Positions 9,384-17,798 of a stretch of DNA of 64,000 nt are shown here, piece after piece (positions within the stretch are counted from its first letter, which is position 1; each line of letters starts with the position of its first letter). The translations under genes and the position numbers were made by a program. The DNA is from Pseudooceanicola spongiae (GTDB lineage: Bacteria > Pseudomonadota > Alphaproteobacteria > Rhodobacterales > Rhodobacteraceae), in NCBI RefSeq assembly GCF_014899185.1, contig NZ_CP045201.1, positions 124,001 through 188,000 on the forward strand, read 5' to 3'. The notes under the pieces are model-generated. The model was not told the origin of the DNA. It did not search any database and saw only the letters and a list, made by a program, of their open reading frames with translations.

Positions 9384-11191
9384 CAGAAGGACTGCCCGAT
9401 ACCGACATAAACAGAAACAGAATTGCTGGAGCCGGTGACGGGCACCGCAACATCCAGACGCACGGGGCCGAGCGAGGTGAAGTAGCGCGCACCGACACCG
9501 GCGCCGCCCTGCCATTCGCCACCCTCAAAGGTTTCGCTGCCCGCGACATAGCCATAATCGACGAAGGCCGCGGCGCCCCAGTTGCCCACGATCCGGGCGC
9601 GCAGCTCGGTGCTGATCGCGCCATAGCTGCGTCCGCCGGTGGTATTGCCGCCGCTGGTCACCCCGAGCGACTGATAGGCCTGACCGCGCACCGATCCGCC
9701 GCCGCCCGAATAGAACAGCCAGTCCGAGGGCGTCTCGGCGAGGCTGGGCCCGACGACGGAGCCGAGCTGGACCCGCGCCGCCAGAACGAACTTGTCGCTG
9801 CCAAGGCGCTGATATCCCCGGATATCCGCCGTCGACATCACACCCGAAGCCGAGCCTGAGACGCCGATGAAGGGCATGATGGCCGCTTCGGCGTAGATGC
9901 CTTTGGTGGGATCGGTCTTGTTGTCGCGGTTTTCCCAGGTCAGCCCGCTGTTGAGCAGCAGATGATAGAAATCCCGTTCGCCCAGATCATCTTCGGTGCG
10001 CGACACCCGCACGCCGAGGCCGAGGTTGGCCGTCAGCTTTTCATTGATATAGCGGTCCACACCGACATTGGCCGTGGCGGAGGAGGCGAGATAGCTCGGC
10101 TCATCCTCGCGGCTGATCTTGGCGCTGTAGGTCAGGTCCATGTCGGGGTGACGGAAGGCGGGGCGGGTCAGCGACACGCCAAGGCTGTAGTCGATGCCGC
10201 CGGTGCCGCCACCGATCCCGGCGACCTCGCCATCGACGCGGAACCGCTCGGCCCCGCCGAACAGGTTACGATGCATCCAGTAGGTGCTGAGGGTCAGCCC
10301 CTCGGTGCTGGAAATCTCGGCACCAAAGCCCAGACGGCGCGGCTTGGCGTCGGTGACATCGACGCTGGTGCCCAGCTGGTCGACCGGGGTGATCGCGTCA
10401 TCCTCGGTCACAACCGCCGAAGCAAACGAGCCTGCGCGACGCAGACGGGTCTCGGCACGCGCCACCTCGGTCGGATCATAGACCTCGCCTTCGGGCAGCC
10501 CGGCAATGGCCAGAATGCGTTCGGGGCGCACATTGCTGTCGTAGCTGCGCGCGCTGAGGCGGACCTTGCCGAAGCTCAGACGCGGCCCCGGCTCCAGACC
10601 AAAGCGGGCGGCGACGGTATCCGTGTCGTGATTGGCGGTGATCTGCTGGCTCTCGACACGCGCCTTGGCATGCCCCTCGTCGCGCCAGGCGTCGACGCCG
10701 TTCTTGGCGGCGCGGCGCATCAGCCCGGTGCCGGCGGTCTTGCCGACCTCAAAGCCCTCGGTCGGTTCGGCCTTGGGGGGCAGGGGAGTCACGGTGGCGT
10801 CGGAAAAGGTGAACTTTTCGCCCGGCACCACGTCGATGACGATCTGGTTGACCGCCGTCTTGGGGTTCAGGATCGACACGCTGCTGGCTTCGCGCCCGTC
10901 GACCTTGATCGACACGGTGCCGCCGAAATAGCCCTTGTCATAGAGCGCCGCGACCAGACGCTTGTAATCGGCCTGTGCGGCGGCGATCAGCTCCTGCGGG
11001 TCGGTGATGTCATCGGTCTCGATCGCCGAGACCGACAGCGAGGCCTCGCGCAGGCTCCTCGACAGCTCCGTGTTGGACCCCGCGTTCAGAACCACCTCGG
11101 CGGCGCCAAGCGGCGTGATGGAGGTCAGAGCAAGGGCAAGCGCGACTGCGGTTGTGGTGGCGGCTCTGGCGGCGGAAGAACGCGTCGTCAT
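9383..11191 (-). CDS. tamA: Translocation and assembly module subunit TamA (Omp85 family)
   Basis: This outer-membrane beta-barrel protein of the Omp85/BamA superfamily partners with TamB. It has 602 residues, with a signal peptide of about 30 residues ending LGAAEV. POTRA domains follow to about residue 260, then a C-terminal 16-strand barrel domain. Landmarks are the lid-lock type motif GGGGSVRGQAYQSLG and the terminal Phe (VGIGQSF) expected of an outer-membrane barrel. It is the first gene of a two-gene operon; its stop overlaps the tamB start by one base. Confidence 0.94.
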   Translation of the reverse strand: MTTRSSAARAATTTAVALALALTSITPLGAAEVVLNAGSNTELSRSLREASLSVSAIETDDITDPQELIAAAQADYKRLVAALYDKGYFGGTVSIKVDGREASSVSILNPKTAVNQIVIDVVPGEKFTFSDATVTPLPPKAEPTEGFEVGKTAGTGLMRRAAKNGVDAWRDEGHAKARVESQQITANHDTDTVAARFGLEPGPRLSFGKVRLSARSYDSNVRPERILAIAGLPEGEVYDPTEVARAETRLRRAGSFASAVVTEDDAITPVDQLGTSVDVTDAKPRRLGFGAEISSTEGLTLSTYWMHRNLFGGAERFRVDGEVAGIGGGTGGIDYSLGVSLTRPAFRHPDMDLTYSAKISREDEPSYLASSATANVGVDRYINEKLTANLGLGVRVSRTEDDLGERDFYHLLLNSGLTWENRDNKTDPTKGIYAEAAIMPFIGVSGSASGVMSTADIRGYQRLGSDKFVLAARVQLGSVVGPSLAETPSDWLFYSGGGGSVRGQAYQSLGVTSGGNTTGGRSYGAISTELRARIVGNWGAAAFVDYGYVAGSETFEGGEWQGGAGVGARYFTSLGPVRLDVAVPVTGSSNSVSVYVGIGQSF

Positions 11192-11864
11192 TTAAGCGCG
11201 GAACCTCTGAATGCTGGGGGTCGGCCGCCGACGGTGGCACACGCACCGTTTTGCACGCATGCCTGTCGGGGCGGGAAAGGGCTCACCCCGCAAGGTAGAG
11301 CGCTGTTGCCCTGTTGACCAGCGTTTCAACACGCGTTTTTTTGATCGGCGGGAAAGCGCGCCTGCAATGCGCGCCCGTCTCGATGCCAAGGGGACGGCCC
11401 GCCTGCTCCAGGATGCAGCGTCGCCACCCGACGGCACCGCATGGCGCAGCTCTGGCCCCCTTGCGACCGCTCAAGGAACGCCGCGCAACCGCACAGGGAA
11501 AAAAGACGCTTTGCTGCATCCGGCAATTTAGTCTGCGCTAACCCCTTGACGGTTTGACGGAAAACCCGGCAAATCAAAGGACACGGTCGCAGACCATGCG
11601 CAACGGAGGAGGCCGCTGCGCCCTTGCCAGAGCGCGCGGTTGCCATAAGTCAACACTCACACGACCCGCAAGCAGCGCGATAAAATTGTGCAGATGGCCG
11701 ACATTCTGACGACGAAAGCGACCCATCTGAAGCAGGTGGTCTCGCATCCCGCCACGGCCTCTGCAACGATCAGGCAGTCAGCGATGGCCAATGCCTGAGC
11801 AACGATGAAAGTCCGGGCGCAGATCCGGAGCGCCGACGGTAAAAATAAAAGGTCCGGGGGTAGC
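11192..11864. other. Intergenic region with no convincing gene
   Basis: These 673 bases separate the divergent tamA and ATP-grasp genes and must hold promoters for both. Several overlapping frames of 60-106 codons occur on both strands, but none has a recognisable product or a good ribosome site. A 34-codon frame at 11694-11798 on the plus strand (MADILTTKATHLKQ) ends 66 bases before the ATP-grasp start and could be a leader peptide. I see no Shine-Dalgarno sequence for it. No tRNA or riboswitch was recognised. Confidence 0.5.
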
Positions 11865-13292
11865 ATGACCGAAAGACGATTTTTTGATGAAATGGTACTG
11901 GAGGGCGGCGATGCACGTTCGCCCTACGCCGATTACCAGAAGTGGTTCGCCAACGAGGATCCCAAATCGCTGCTGAAGAAATCGGCCGAGGCCGAGACCT
12001 TCTTCCGCCGCATCGGGATCACCTTCAATGTCTACGGACAGAAGGATGCCGACGAACGCCTGATCCCCTTTGATATCGTGCCGAGGATCATCTCCGCCAA
12101 GGAATGGCGTGTGCTGGAAAAGGGCATTGAACAGCGCGTGCGCGCGCTCAATGCCTTCCTCGCGGATATCTACAACAAGCAGGAGATCCTGAAGGCGGGC
12201 CGCGTGCCTGAGCATATCATCAGCCGCAACGCCGCCTTCCTGCCGCAGATGATCGGGATGATGCCGCCGGGCGGCGTTTATACCCATATCGTCGGCACCG
12301 ATCTGGTGCGCACCGGCGAGAATGAATTCTACGTGCTGGAAGACAACGCCCGCACGCCCTCCGGCGTCTCCTACATGTTGGAAAACCGCGAGACGATGCT
12401 GCAGATGTTCCCGGAGCTCTTCACCAAGATGAAGGTGCGCCCGGTGTCGTCCTATCCGGCCGAGCTGCGTCGCTCGCTTGGTGAATGCGCGCCGCCGAAC
12501 TTCAACGGCACCAAGCCCGCCGTGGCCGTGCTGACGCCGGGCATCCACAACTCGGCGTATTTCGAACACAGCTTCCTCGCCGATCACATGGGCGCTGAAC
12601 TGGTCGAGTCCAGCGATCTGCGCGTTATCGACGGCCGTGTGCAGATGCGCACGACCCGTGGTTACAAGGCGCTGGACGTGATCTATCGCCGGGTCGACGA
12701 CGAATACCTCGATCCGCTGACCTTCAATCCCGACAGCCTGCTGGGCGTGCCCGGGATCATGGACGCCTACCGCGCGGGCAATATCACCATCGCCAACGCG
12801 CCCGGCACCGGCATCGCGGACGACAAGGCGCTCTATTCCTATATGCCTGATATCGTTGAGTTCTATACCGGCGAAAAGGCCATCCTGCAGAACGTGCCGA
12901 CCTGGCGCTGTTCCGAGGAAGACAGCCTGAAGTACGTGCTCGACAACCTCGCCGAACTGGTGGTCAAGGAAGTCCACGGCTCGGGCGGCTACGGCATGCT
13001 GGTCGGACCGGCGGCGTCGAAGAAAGAGCTCAAGGCGTTTGAGGCGAAACTGCGGGCGCGCCCCGACAATTACGTGGCACAACCGACACTCGCCCTGTCG
13101 ACCGTGCCGATCATGACAAAAGCAGGTCTCGCGCCGCGGCACGTGGATCTGCGACCCTTCGTTCTTGTTTCCCCGAAGCGTGTGCATATCACCGCAGGCG
13201 GCCTGACGCGCGTGGCGCTGAAAGAAGGCTCTCTGGTGGTGAACAGCTCGCAAGGGGGCGGGACCAAGGACACATGGGTGCTGGGGGACTGA
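11865..13292 (+). CDS. Circularly permuted type 2 ATP-grasp protein
   Basis: The protein has 475 residues and belongs to the circularly permuted ATP-grasp family (old names DUF404/DUF407, COG2308). Such enzymes are predicted to form amide bonds using ATP, but the substrate is not established. Visible family stretches are TFNVYG, LEDNARTPSGVSYMLENR, and the late KEVHGSGGYGMLVG loop typical of the ATP site. The start at 11865 has GGGGGT in front; the frame is open 20 codons further upstream without family similarity. It is the first gene of a locus with alpha-E, transglutaminase and Anbu genes, an association repeatedly seen in proteobacteria. Confidence 0.9.
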   Translation: MTERRFFDEMVLEGGDARSPYADYQKWFANEDPKSLLKKSAEAETFFRRIGITFNVYGQKDADERLIPFDIVPRIISAKEWRVLEKGIEQRVRALNAFLADIYNKQEILKAGRVPEHIISRNAAFLPQMIGMMPPGGVYTHIVGTDLVRTGENEFYVLEDNARTPSGVSYMLENRETMLQMFPELFTKMKVRPVSSYPAELRRSLGECAPPNFNGTKPAVAVLTPGIHNSAYFEHSFLADHMGAELVESSDLRVIDGRVQMRTTRGYKALDVIYRRVDDEYLDPLTFNPDSLLGVPGIMDAYRAGNITIANAPGTGIADDKALYSYMPDIVEFYTGEKAILQNVPTWRCSEEDSLKYVLDNLAELVVKEVHGSGGYGMLVGPAASKKELKAFEAKLRARPDNYVAQPTLALSTVPIMTKAGLAPRHVDLRPFVLVSPKRVHITAGGLTRVALKEGSLVVNSSQGGGTKDTWVLGD

Positions 13293-13298
13293 GTGGAT

Positions 13299-14246
13299 AT
13301 GCTAGGACGGACAGCCGGTGGGCTTTTCTGGATGTTCCGCTATCTTGAGCGGAGCGAAAATACGGCACGACTGCTGGAAACCGGGTTCAGGATTGCCCTG
13401 ACCGGGGCGCAGGAGTCCAATGACAGTGAATGGGAATCCATAGTTGCGACGGCGGGCGTGCGCCCGGCCTATGTCGCGAAATTCGACGACGACTTTGAAC
13501 AGGCGACAGTGGTCAACTACCTGCTGCGCGACCGCGACAACCCGTCTTCGGTGATGTCGTGCATCGAGGCCGCACGCTCCAACGCCAAGATGGTGCGCAC
13601 CGCTCTGTCGTCCGAGGTCTGGGAGGCCGTGAACGAGGCTTGGATGACCCTGAAGGATCAGATGAAGCGCCCGGTTTCGACCAAGAACCTGGCCGAAGTG
13701 CTGACCTCGATCCGCCAGCATTCCAGTCTGGTGCGCGGCGCGCTGCACGGCACCATGCTGCGCAACGACATCTTCGATTTCGCGCGGCTCGGCACCTATA
13801 TCGAACGGGCCGACAACACCTCGCGCATTCTCGACATCAAGTACTACGTTCTGCTGCCCTCGACGGCCTATGTCGGTTCGTCGCTGGACAATGCCCAGTG
13901 GGAAACCATCCTGCGCTCGGTTTCGGCGTTCCGGTCTTTCCGCTGGCTGAACGAGGGCGAGGTGACGCCGATGGCGATTGCCGACTTCATGATCCTGGAC
14001 AAGCGGATGCCGCGCTCGCTCGCGTTCTGCCATTCCAAGATCGTCGGCAACCTCAGCTATCTCAATCACGGTGCGGATCCCGAACTGCCCTGCCTCAAAC
14101 AGGCCAGCCAGATCCACGCCCGGCTCTCCGGGCGCGACATCGAATCGGTCTTCGACGAGGGCCTGCATGAATTCCTGAAATCCGCGATCGCGGATACGGG
14201 CCGTCTCGCGGCCCAGATCCAGGAAGATTTTCGTTTTTACGGGTAG
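13299..14246 (+). CDS. Alpha-E domain-containing protein
   Basis: This is a 315-residue all-helical protein of the alpha-E family (COG2307, formerly DUF403). It begins MLGRTAGGLFWMFRYLERSE, the family signature start. The ATG at 13299 is preferred over an in-frame GTG at 13293, which directly follows the ATP-grasp stop. Family members have no proven activity but nearly always sit beside the circularly permuted ATP-grasp gene and a transglutaminase, sometimes fused to it. The six-base gap to the previous gene and the six-base gap to the next imply one transcript. Confidence 0.9.
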   Translation: MLGRTAGGLFWMFRYLERSENTARLLETGFRIALTGAQESNDSEWESIVATAGVRPAYVAKFDDDFEQATVVNYLLRDRDNPSSVMSCIEAARSNAKMVRTALSSEVWEAVNEAWMTLKDQMKRPVSTKNLAEVLTSIRQHSSLVRGALHGTMLRNDIFDFARLGTYIERADNTSRILDIKYYVLLPSTAYVGSSLDNAQWETILRSVSAFRSFRWLNEGEVTPMAIADFMILDKRMPRSLAFCHSKIVGNLSYLNHGADPELPCLKQASQIHARLSGRDIESVFDEGLHEFLKSAIADTGRLAAQIQEDFRFYG

Positions 14247-14252
14247 GAACCT

Positions 14253-15056
14253 ATGCGGCTCAACATCACCCACAAAACCACTTATAGCTATGACCGGCCG
14301 GTGCACTACGCCCTGCTGCAGCTGCGCATGACGCCGCGCAACAGCATCGGTCAGGATGTCCTCAACTGGACCACGACGCTGGAAGGGGCGACCCGTCAGG
14401 TCAAATACGACGATCATTTCCGCAATGTCACCGAGATGATCGAGATGGACGCGGGCGCCAGCAGCGTCACCATCACCTGTCAGGGCGAGGTCGAGGTGCA
14501 GAACCTGCACGGCGTCATCGGTGCCGGGACCGGCCTCGCGCCGCTCTGGCTGTTCCTGCAACAGACGCCCGCCACCGCGCCGGGGCCGACGATCCGCAAG
14601 ATCGCCCAGCAGGTGAAAAAGGCGACCGAGGCGAACCAGCTCGATGGCATGCACCGCCTTTCGGAGGCCATTGCCGAGGCGGTGACCTATCGCACCGGCA
14701 TGACCCTGTCGACGACCACCGCCGAAGATGCGGCGAGCGAGGGGCAGGGGGTTTGTCAGGATCACACCCAGATCATGATCGCCGCCGCACGCCACCTCGG
14801 ACTGCCCGCGCGCTATGTCTCGGGCTATCTGCTGATGGACGAAGTCGTCGATCAGGAGGCCAGCCACGCCTGGGCCGAAGTCTGGATCGACAGCCTCGGC
14901 TGGGTCGGGTTCGACGTCTCGAATGCGGTCTGTCCTGATGACCGTTATGTGCGCGTGGCTCTTGGCCGAGACTATGGCGAAGCCGCCCCGGTGCACGGTT
15001 TGCGTCAGGGCGACGCCGCAGAAGAGCTTTGCGTTTCGTTACAAGTTCAGCAATAG
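14253..15056 (+). CDS. Transglutaminase-like cysteine peptidase family protein
   Basis: The protein has 267 residues. An N-terminal beta domain (MRLNITHKTTYSYDRPV) precedes a transglutaminase-like core. The catalytic triad appears complete: Cys168 in GQGVCQDH, His205 in SHAWAEVW and Asp221 in GFDVSN. Proteins of this COG1305 type may act as proteases or acyltransferases. There is no signal peptide, so the cytoplasm is the likely site. Its position between the alpha-E and Anbu genes suggests that it trims or modifies the same peptide substrate that the ATP-grasp enzyme makes and Anbu degrades; that link is inference. Confidence 0.92.
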   Translation: MRLNITHKTTYSYDRPVHYALLQLRMTPRNSIGQDVLNWTTTLEGATRQVKYDDHFRNVTEMIEMDAGASSVTITCQGEVEVQNLHGVIGAGTGLAPLWLFLQQTPATAPGPTIRKIAQQVKKATEANQLDGMHRLSEAIAEAVTYRTGMTLSTTTAEDAASEGQGVCQDHTQIMIAAARHLGLPARYVSGYLLMDEVVDQEASHAWAEVWIDSLGWVGFDVSNAVCPDDRYVRVALGRDYGEAAPVHGLRQGDAAEELCVSLQVQQ

Positions 15057-15110
15057 AGTCTTCCGGCTCGGGCATACTGATACCCGAGTCGGAAACGGAG
15101 CGCCTGACAG

Positions 15111-15875
15111 ATGACATATTGCGTAGGGATGATGCTGAATCGCGGCGTCATTTTCATGTCCGACACCCGTACCAACTCCGGCGTCGACAACATTTCAATC
15201 TTCCGCAAGATGTTCCATTTCGATGTTGAGGGCGATCGCTCCATCACGCTGATGACCGCCGGCAACCTTGCCACGACGCAGGCCGTGATCTCGATCCTGC
15301 AGGAACGCGGCAAAAGCCCGGATGAACGTTCTCCCGATATCGAACGCCTGACCTCGATGTTTCAGGTCGCGCAGCTGGTCGGCCAGACCCTGCGCGAGGT
15401 GATCTCGGGTCACGACGGCAATGGCCAGAAGGCCAGCACCGTCACCTTCGGCGCGACCATCCTGCTCGGCGGCCAGATCAAGGACGGCGAACCGCGCCTG
15501 TTCCTGATCTATCCCGAGGGCAACTTCATCGAAGCCAGCACCGACACGCCCTTCTTCCAGATCGGCGAGACGAAGTATGGCCGTCCGATCCTGATCCGCG
15601 CCTATGATCCCGACATGTCGTTTGAAGAGGCGATGAAACTGCTGCTGGTCTCTTTCGACAGCACCATCAAGGCCAACCTCTCGGTCGCGCTGCCGCTGGA
15701 TTATCACATCTACCGCAGCAACACGCTGAGCCGTGGCCTGATGGGCCGGGTCGAGGCGGATGACGGCTATTTCCAGGAAATTTCCTCGGGTTGGGGCGTG
15801 GCGCTGCGCGATGCCTTTTCGGCACTGCCTGCCTTCGCTTTCAGCGATGATGCGGACACAGACGCAATCAGCTGA
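15111..15875 (+). CDS. Anbu, proteasome beta-like peptidase
   Basis: Anbu (ancestral beta subunit, also BPH) is an N-terminal-nucleophile hydrolase related to proteasome beta subunits and HslV. The protein has 254 residues. After removal of the initiator Met the N-terminus is Thr (MTYCVGMMLNRGVIFMSD), and the expected Asp17 and Lys32/33 equivalents follow in MSDTRTNSG and FRKM. No propeptide is present, as in HslV. Known Anbu proteins form open-ring or helical assemblies and have weak or unknown activity. The gene is last in the ATP-grasp, alpha-E and transglutaminase group, after a 54-base gap. Confidence 0.92.
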   Translation: MTYCVGMMLNRGVIFMSDTRTNSGVDNISIFRKMFHFDVEGDRSITLMTAGNLATTQAVISILQERGKSPDERSPDIERLTSMFQVAQLVGQTLREVISGHDGNGQKASTVTFGATILLGGQIKDGEPRLFLIYPEGNFIEASTDTPFFQIGETKYGRPILIRAYDPDMSFEEAMKLLLVSFDSTIKANLSVALPLDYHIYRSNTLSRGLMGRVEADDGYFQEISSGWGVALRDAFSALPAFAFSDDADTDAIS

Positions 15876-16340
15876 GACCGCATAATCGCCTGCTTTCAGC
15901 GGTTCAACGCTGTAATTTTGCAAAATTTGTCTGATTTGGGCTGAATTTTGCCAGCGGCGGGCGAAATCACCCACCCATTCGGCGGAATCTTGCGACTCAG
16001 CTGTGTCGCACGAATGTCGTATTCCTGATTTCTGTCAGCTTAATTTTTGCGCAGTCGCCGCAGTGGCTGCCTATCCGTTGGGCGCTCACCCTGAATCAGC
16101 TCGAGGGTTGTATGCAGCATCGTAGGATTCCCCCGACGTTGCGGCATTGATTGGACTGCACCCGGGACGGGAGCATCAAGGGACGTGCGGTGGCATCCAA
16201 TCTGGCGGTTCGGTCACCACCGCACAAACACAACTGTAAAGCTGCTTGAGGACATGTAGGGGGGAGCGGATGTTTTTTCAAATGACATCTGGATTACCAC
16301 CCCGCCTCAACGCGGCATTAATGAGGGGATAAACCATCCT
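15876..16340. other. Intergenic region before urtA
   Basis: These 465 bases separate the Anbu gene from urtA. A weak five-base-pair hairpin (CAGCG..CGCTG at 15897-15912, followed by TAATTTTG) could end the Anbu transcript. Frames of up to 61 codons are present but look accidental. The region most likely holds the urt promoter; I could not find a convincing sigma-54 -24/-12 element. Confidence 0.5.
16157..16175. promoter_or_regulatory. Inverted repeat upstream of urtA, possible NtrC-type site
   Basis: TGCACCC at 16157-16163 and GGGAGCA at 16169-16175 form a dyad with one mismatch around five bases, 166 bases before urtA. NtrC sites have the general form TGCACC..GGTGCA, and urea uptake is often nitrogen-regulated. 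The match is partial and no sigma-54 promoter was recognised. Confidence 0.25.
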
Positions 16341-17621
16341 ATGTCGCACTTTCTGAAAACGATGCTTGGCGCCGCTGCGGGCTCGATCCTGCTGGCAGGC
16401 TCCGCTTATGCACAAGACACCATCAAGGTCGGTGTCCTGCACTCGCTCTCCGGCTCCATGGCGATCTCCGAGACCACTCTCAAAGACGCCGTTCTGATGA
16501 TGATCGACGAACAGAACGCCAAGGGCGGCGTGCTGGGCAAACAGCTGGAAGCGGTTGTCGTCGACCCGGCCTCCGACTGGCCGCTGTTTGCGGAAAAAGC
16601 GCGTGAACTGCTGACCGTCTCCAAGGTCGACGTCATGTTCGGCTGCTGGACCTCCGTGTCGCGCAAATCCGTGCTGCCGGTGATTGAAGAGCTCGACGGC
16701 CTGCTGTTCTACCCGGTGCAGTACGAGGGCGAAGAATCCTCGCGCAACGTGTTCTACACCGGCGCCGCGCCGAACCAGCAGGCGATCCCGGCCACCGATT
16801 ACTTCCTCGATGAACTCGGCGTTGAAAAGTTCGCTCTGCTCGGCACCGACTATGTCTATCCGCGCACCACGAACAACATCCTCGAAGCCTACCTGAAAGA
16901 CAAAGGCATCGCGGCTGAAGACATCTTCGTCAACTACACCCCCTTCGGTCAGTCCGACTGGTCCAAGATCGTCTCTGACGTTGTGGCGCTTGGCGCAGAC
17001 GGCAAGAAAGTCGGCGTGATCTCGACCATCAACGGCGACGCCAACATCGGCTTCTACAAGGAACTGGCGGCACAGGGCGTCTCGGCTGACGATATCCCCG
17101 TCGTCGCCTTCTCGGTCGGCGAAGAAGAACTCTCCGGTCTCGACACCTCCAACCTTGTTGGCCACCTGGCCGCGTGGAACTACTTCGAATCCGCTGAATC
17201 CGACGCCAACACCGCTTTCATCAAGGCGTGGAAAGCCCGCATGGGCGACGATCGCGTGACCAACGACCCGATGGAAGCCACCTATATCGGCTTCAACATG
17301 TGGGTGCAGGCGGTTGAGCAGGCCGGCACCACCGACGTTGACGCGGTGATCAAGGCAATGCCCGGCCAGACCTTCCCGAACCTGACCGGCGGCGTGGCGG
17401 AAATGCTGCCGAACCACCACCTGACCAAGCCGGTTCTGATCGGCGAGATTCAGGCCGATGGTCAGTTCGACATCATCTCGGAAACCGATCCGGTTCCCGG
17501 CGATGCCTGGACCGACTTCCTGCCGGAATCCGCAGTGCTGGAATCCGACTGGGTGACGCTGGACTGCGGTATGTACAACACCGAAACCAAAACCTGCGTG
17601 CAGCAGAAGTCCAACTACTGA
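16341..17621 (+). CDS. urtA: Urea ABC transporter substrate-binding protein
   Basis: UrtA is the periplasmic urea-binding protein that delivers urea to the UrtBC permease. It has 426 residues, with a signal peptide ending GSAYAQD. The mature protein starts TIKVGVLHSLSGSMA, typical of the branched-chain amino-acid/urea binding family. Internal stretches GCWTSVSRKSVLPV and FYPVQYEGEESS are characteristic of UrtA rather than LivJ. The long C-terminus ends in a cysteine-bearing tail (LDCGMYNTETKTC), also usual for UrtA. It is first in a complete urtABCDE set. Confidence 0.96.
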   Translation: MSHFLKTMLGAAAGSILLAGSAYAQDTIKVGVLHSLSGSMAISETTLKDAVLMMIDEQNAKGGVLGKQLEAVVVDPASDWPLFAEKARELLTVSKVDVMFGCWTSVSRKSVLPVIEELDGLLFYPVQYEGEESSRNVFYTGAAPNQQAIPATDYFLDELGVEKFALLGTDYVYPRTTNNILEAYLKDKGIAAEDIFVNYTPFGQSDWSKIVSDVVALGADGKKVGVISTINGDANIGFYKELAAQGVSADDIPVVAFSVGEEELSGLDTSNLVGHLAAWNYFESAESDANTAFIKAWKARMGDDRVTNDPMEATYIGFNMWVQAVEQAGTTDVDAVIKAMPGQTFPNLTGGVAEMLPNHHLTKPVLIGEIQADGQFDIISETDPVPGDAWTDFLPESAVLESDWVTLDCGMYNTETKTCVQQKSNY

Positions 17622-17628
17622 TGTGACC

Positions 17629-17653
17629 GGGGTCCGGAGCCTCTCCGGGCCCC
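17629..17653 (+). other. Stable hairpin between urtA and urtB
   Basis: GGGGTCCGGAG (17629-17639) pairs with CTCCGGGCCCC (17643-17653) over 11 positions including one U-G pair, with a three-base loop. It begins eight bases after the urtA stop and has no T tract. Such hairpins after binding-protein genes often protect the upstream mRNA or partly stop transcription so that the binding protein exceeds the permease. Confidence 0.6.
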
Positions 17654-17798
17654 TCACATATCGGCGATGTCAGTGGCCCTGATGCCCTGACAGCTCTCGG
17701 GCGGGGCGGTTCTCCTCCTCCCTCAGCGGTTCCGCCCGACCCAAGGCGCGCTCTCCATTGCAGTGTGCATGTCTCCTCCTTCCGGCCTGCAGGACATT

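Noticed and set aside
11657..11866. 69-codon minus-strand frame before the ATP-grasp gene
   Set aside because: No family, no ribosome site, and it overlaps the promoter region and start of the well-supported ATP-grasp gene.
13302..14996. 564-codon minus-strand frame opposite the alpha-E and transglutaminase genes
   Set aside because: Both plus-strand genes carry clear family signatures; the antisense product has none.
15876..16340. Sigma-54 promoter for the urt operon
   Set aside because: I looked for GG-N10-GC elements such as TGGCAC-N5-TTGCA and found only poor partial matches.
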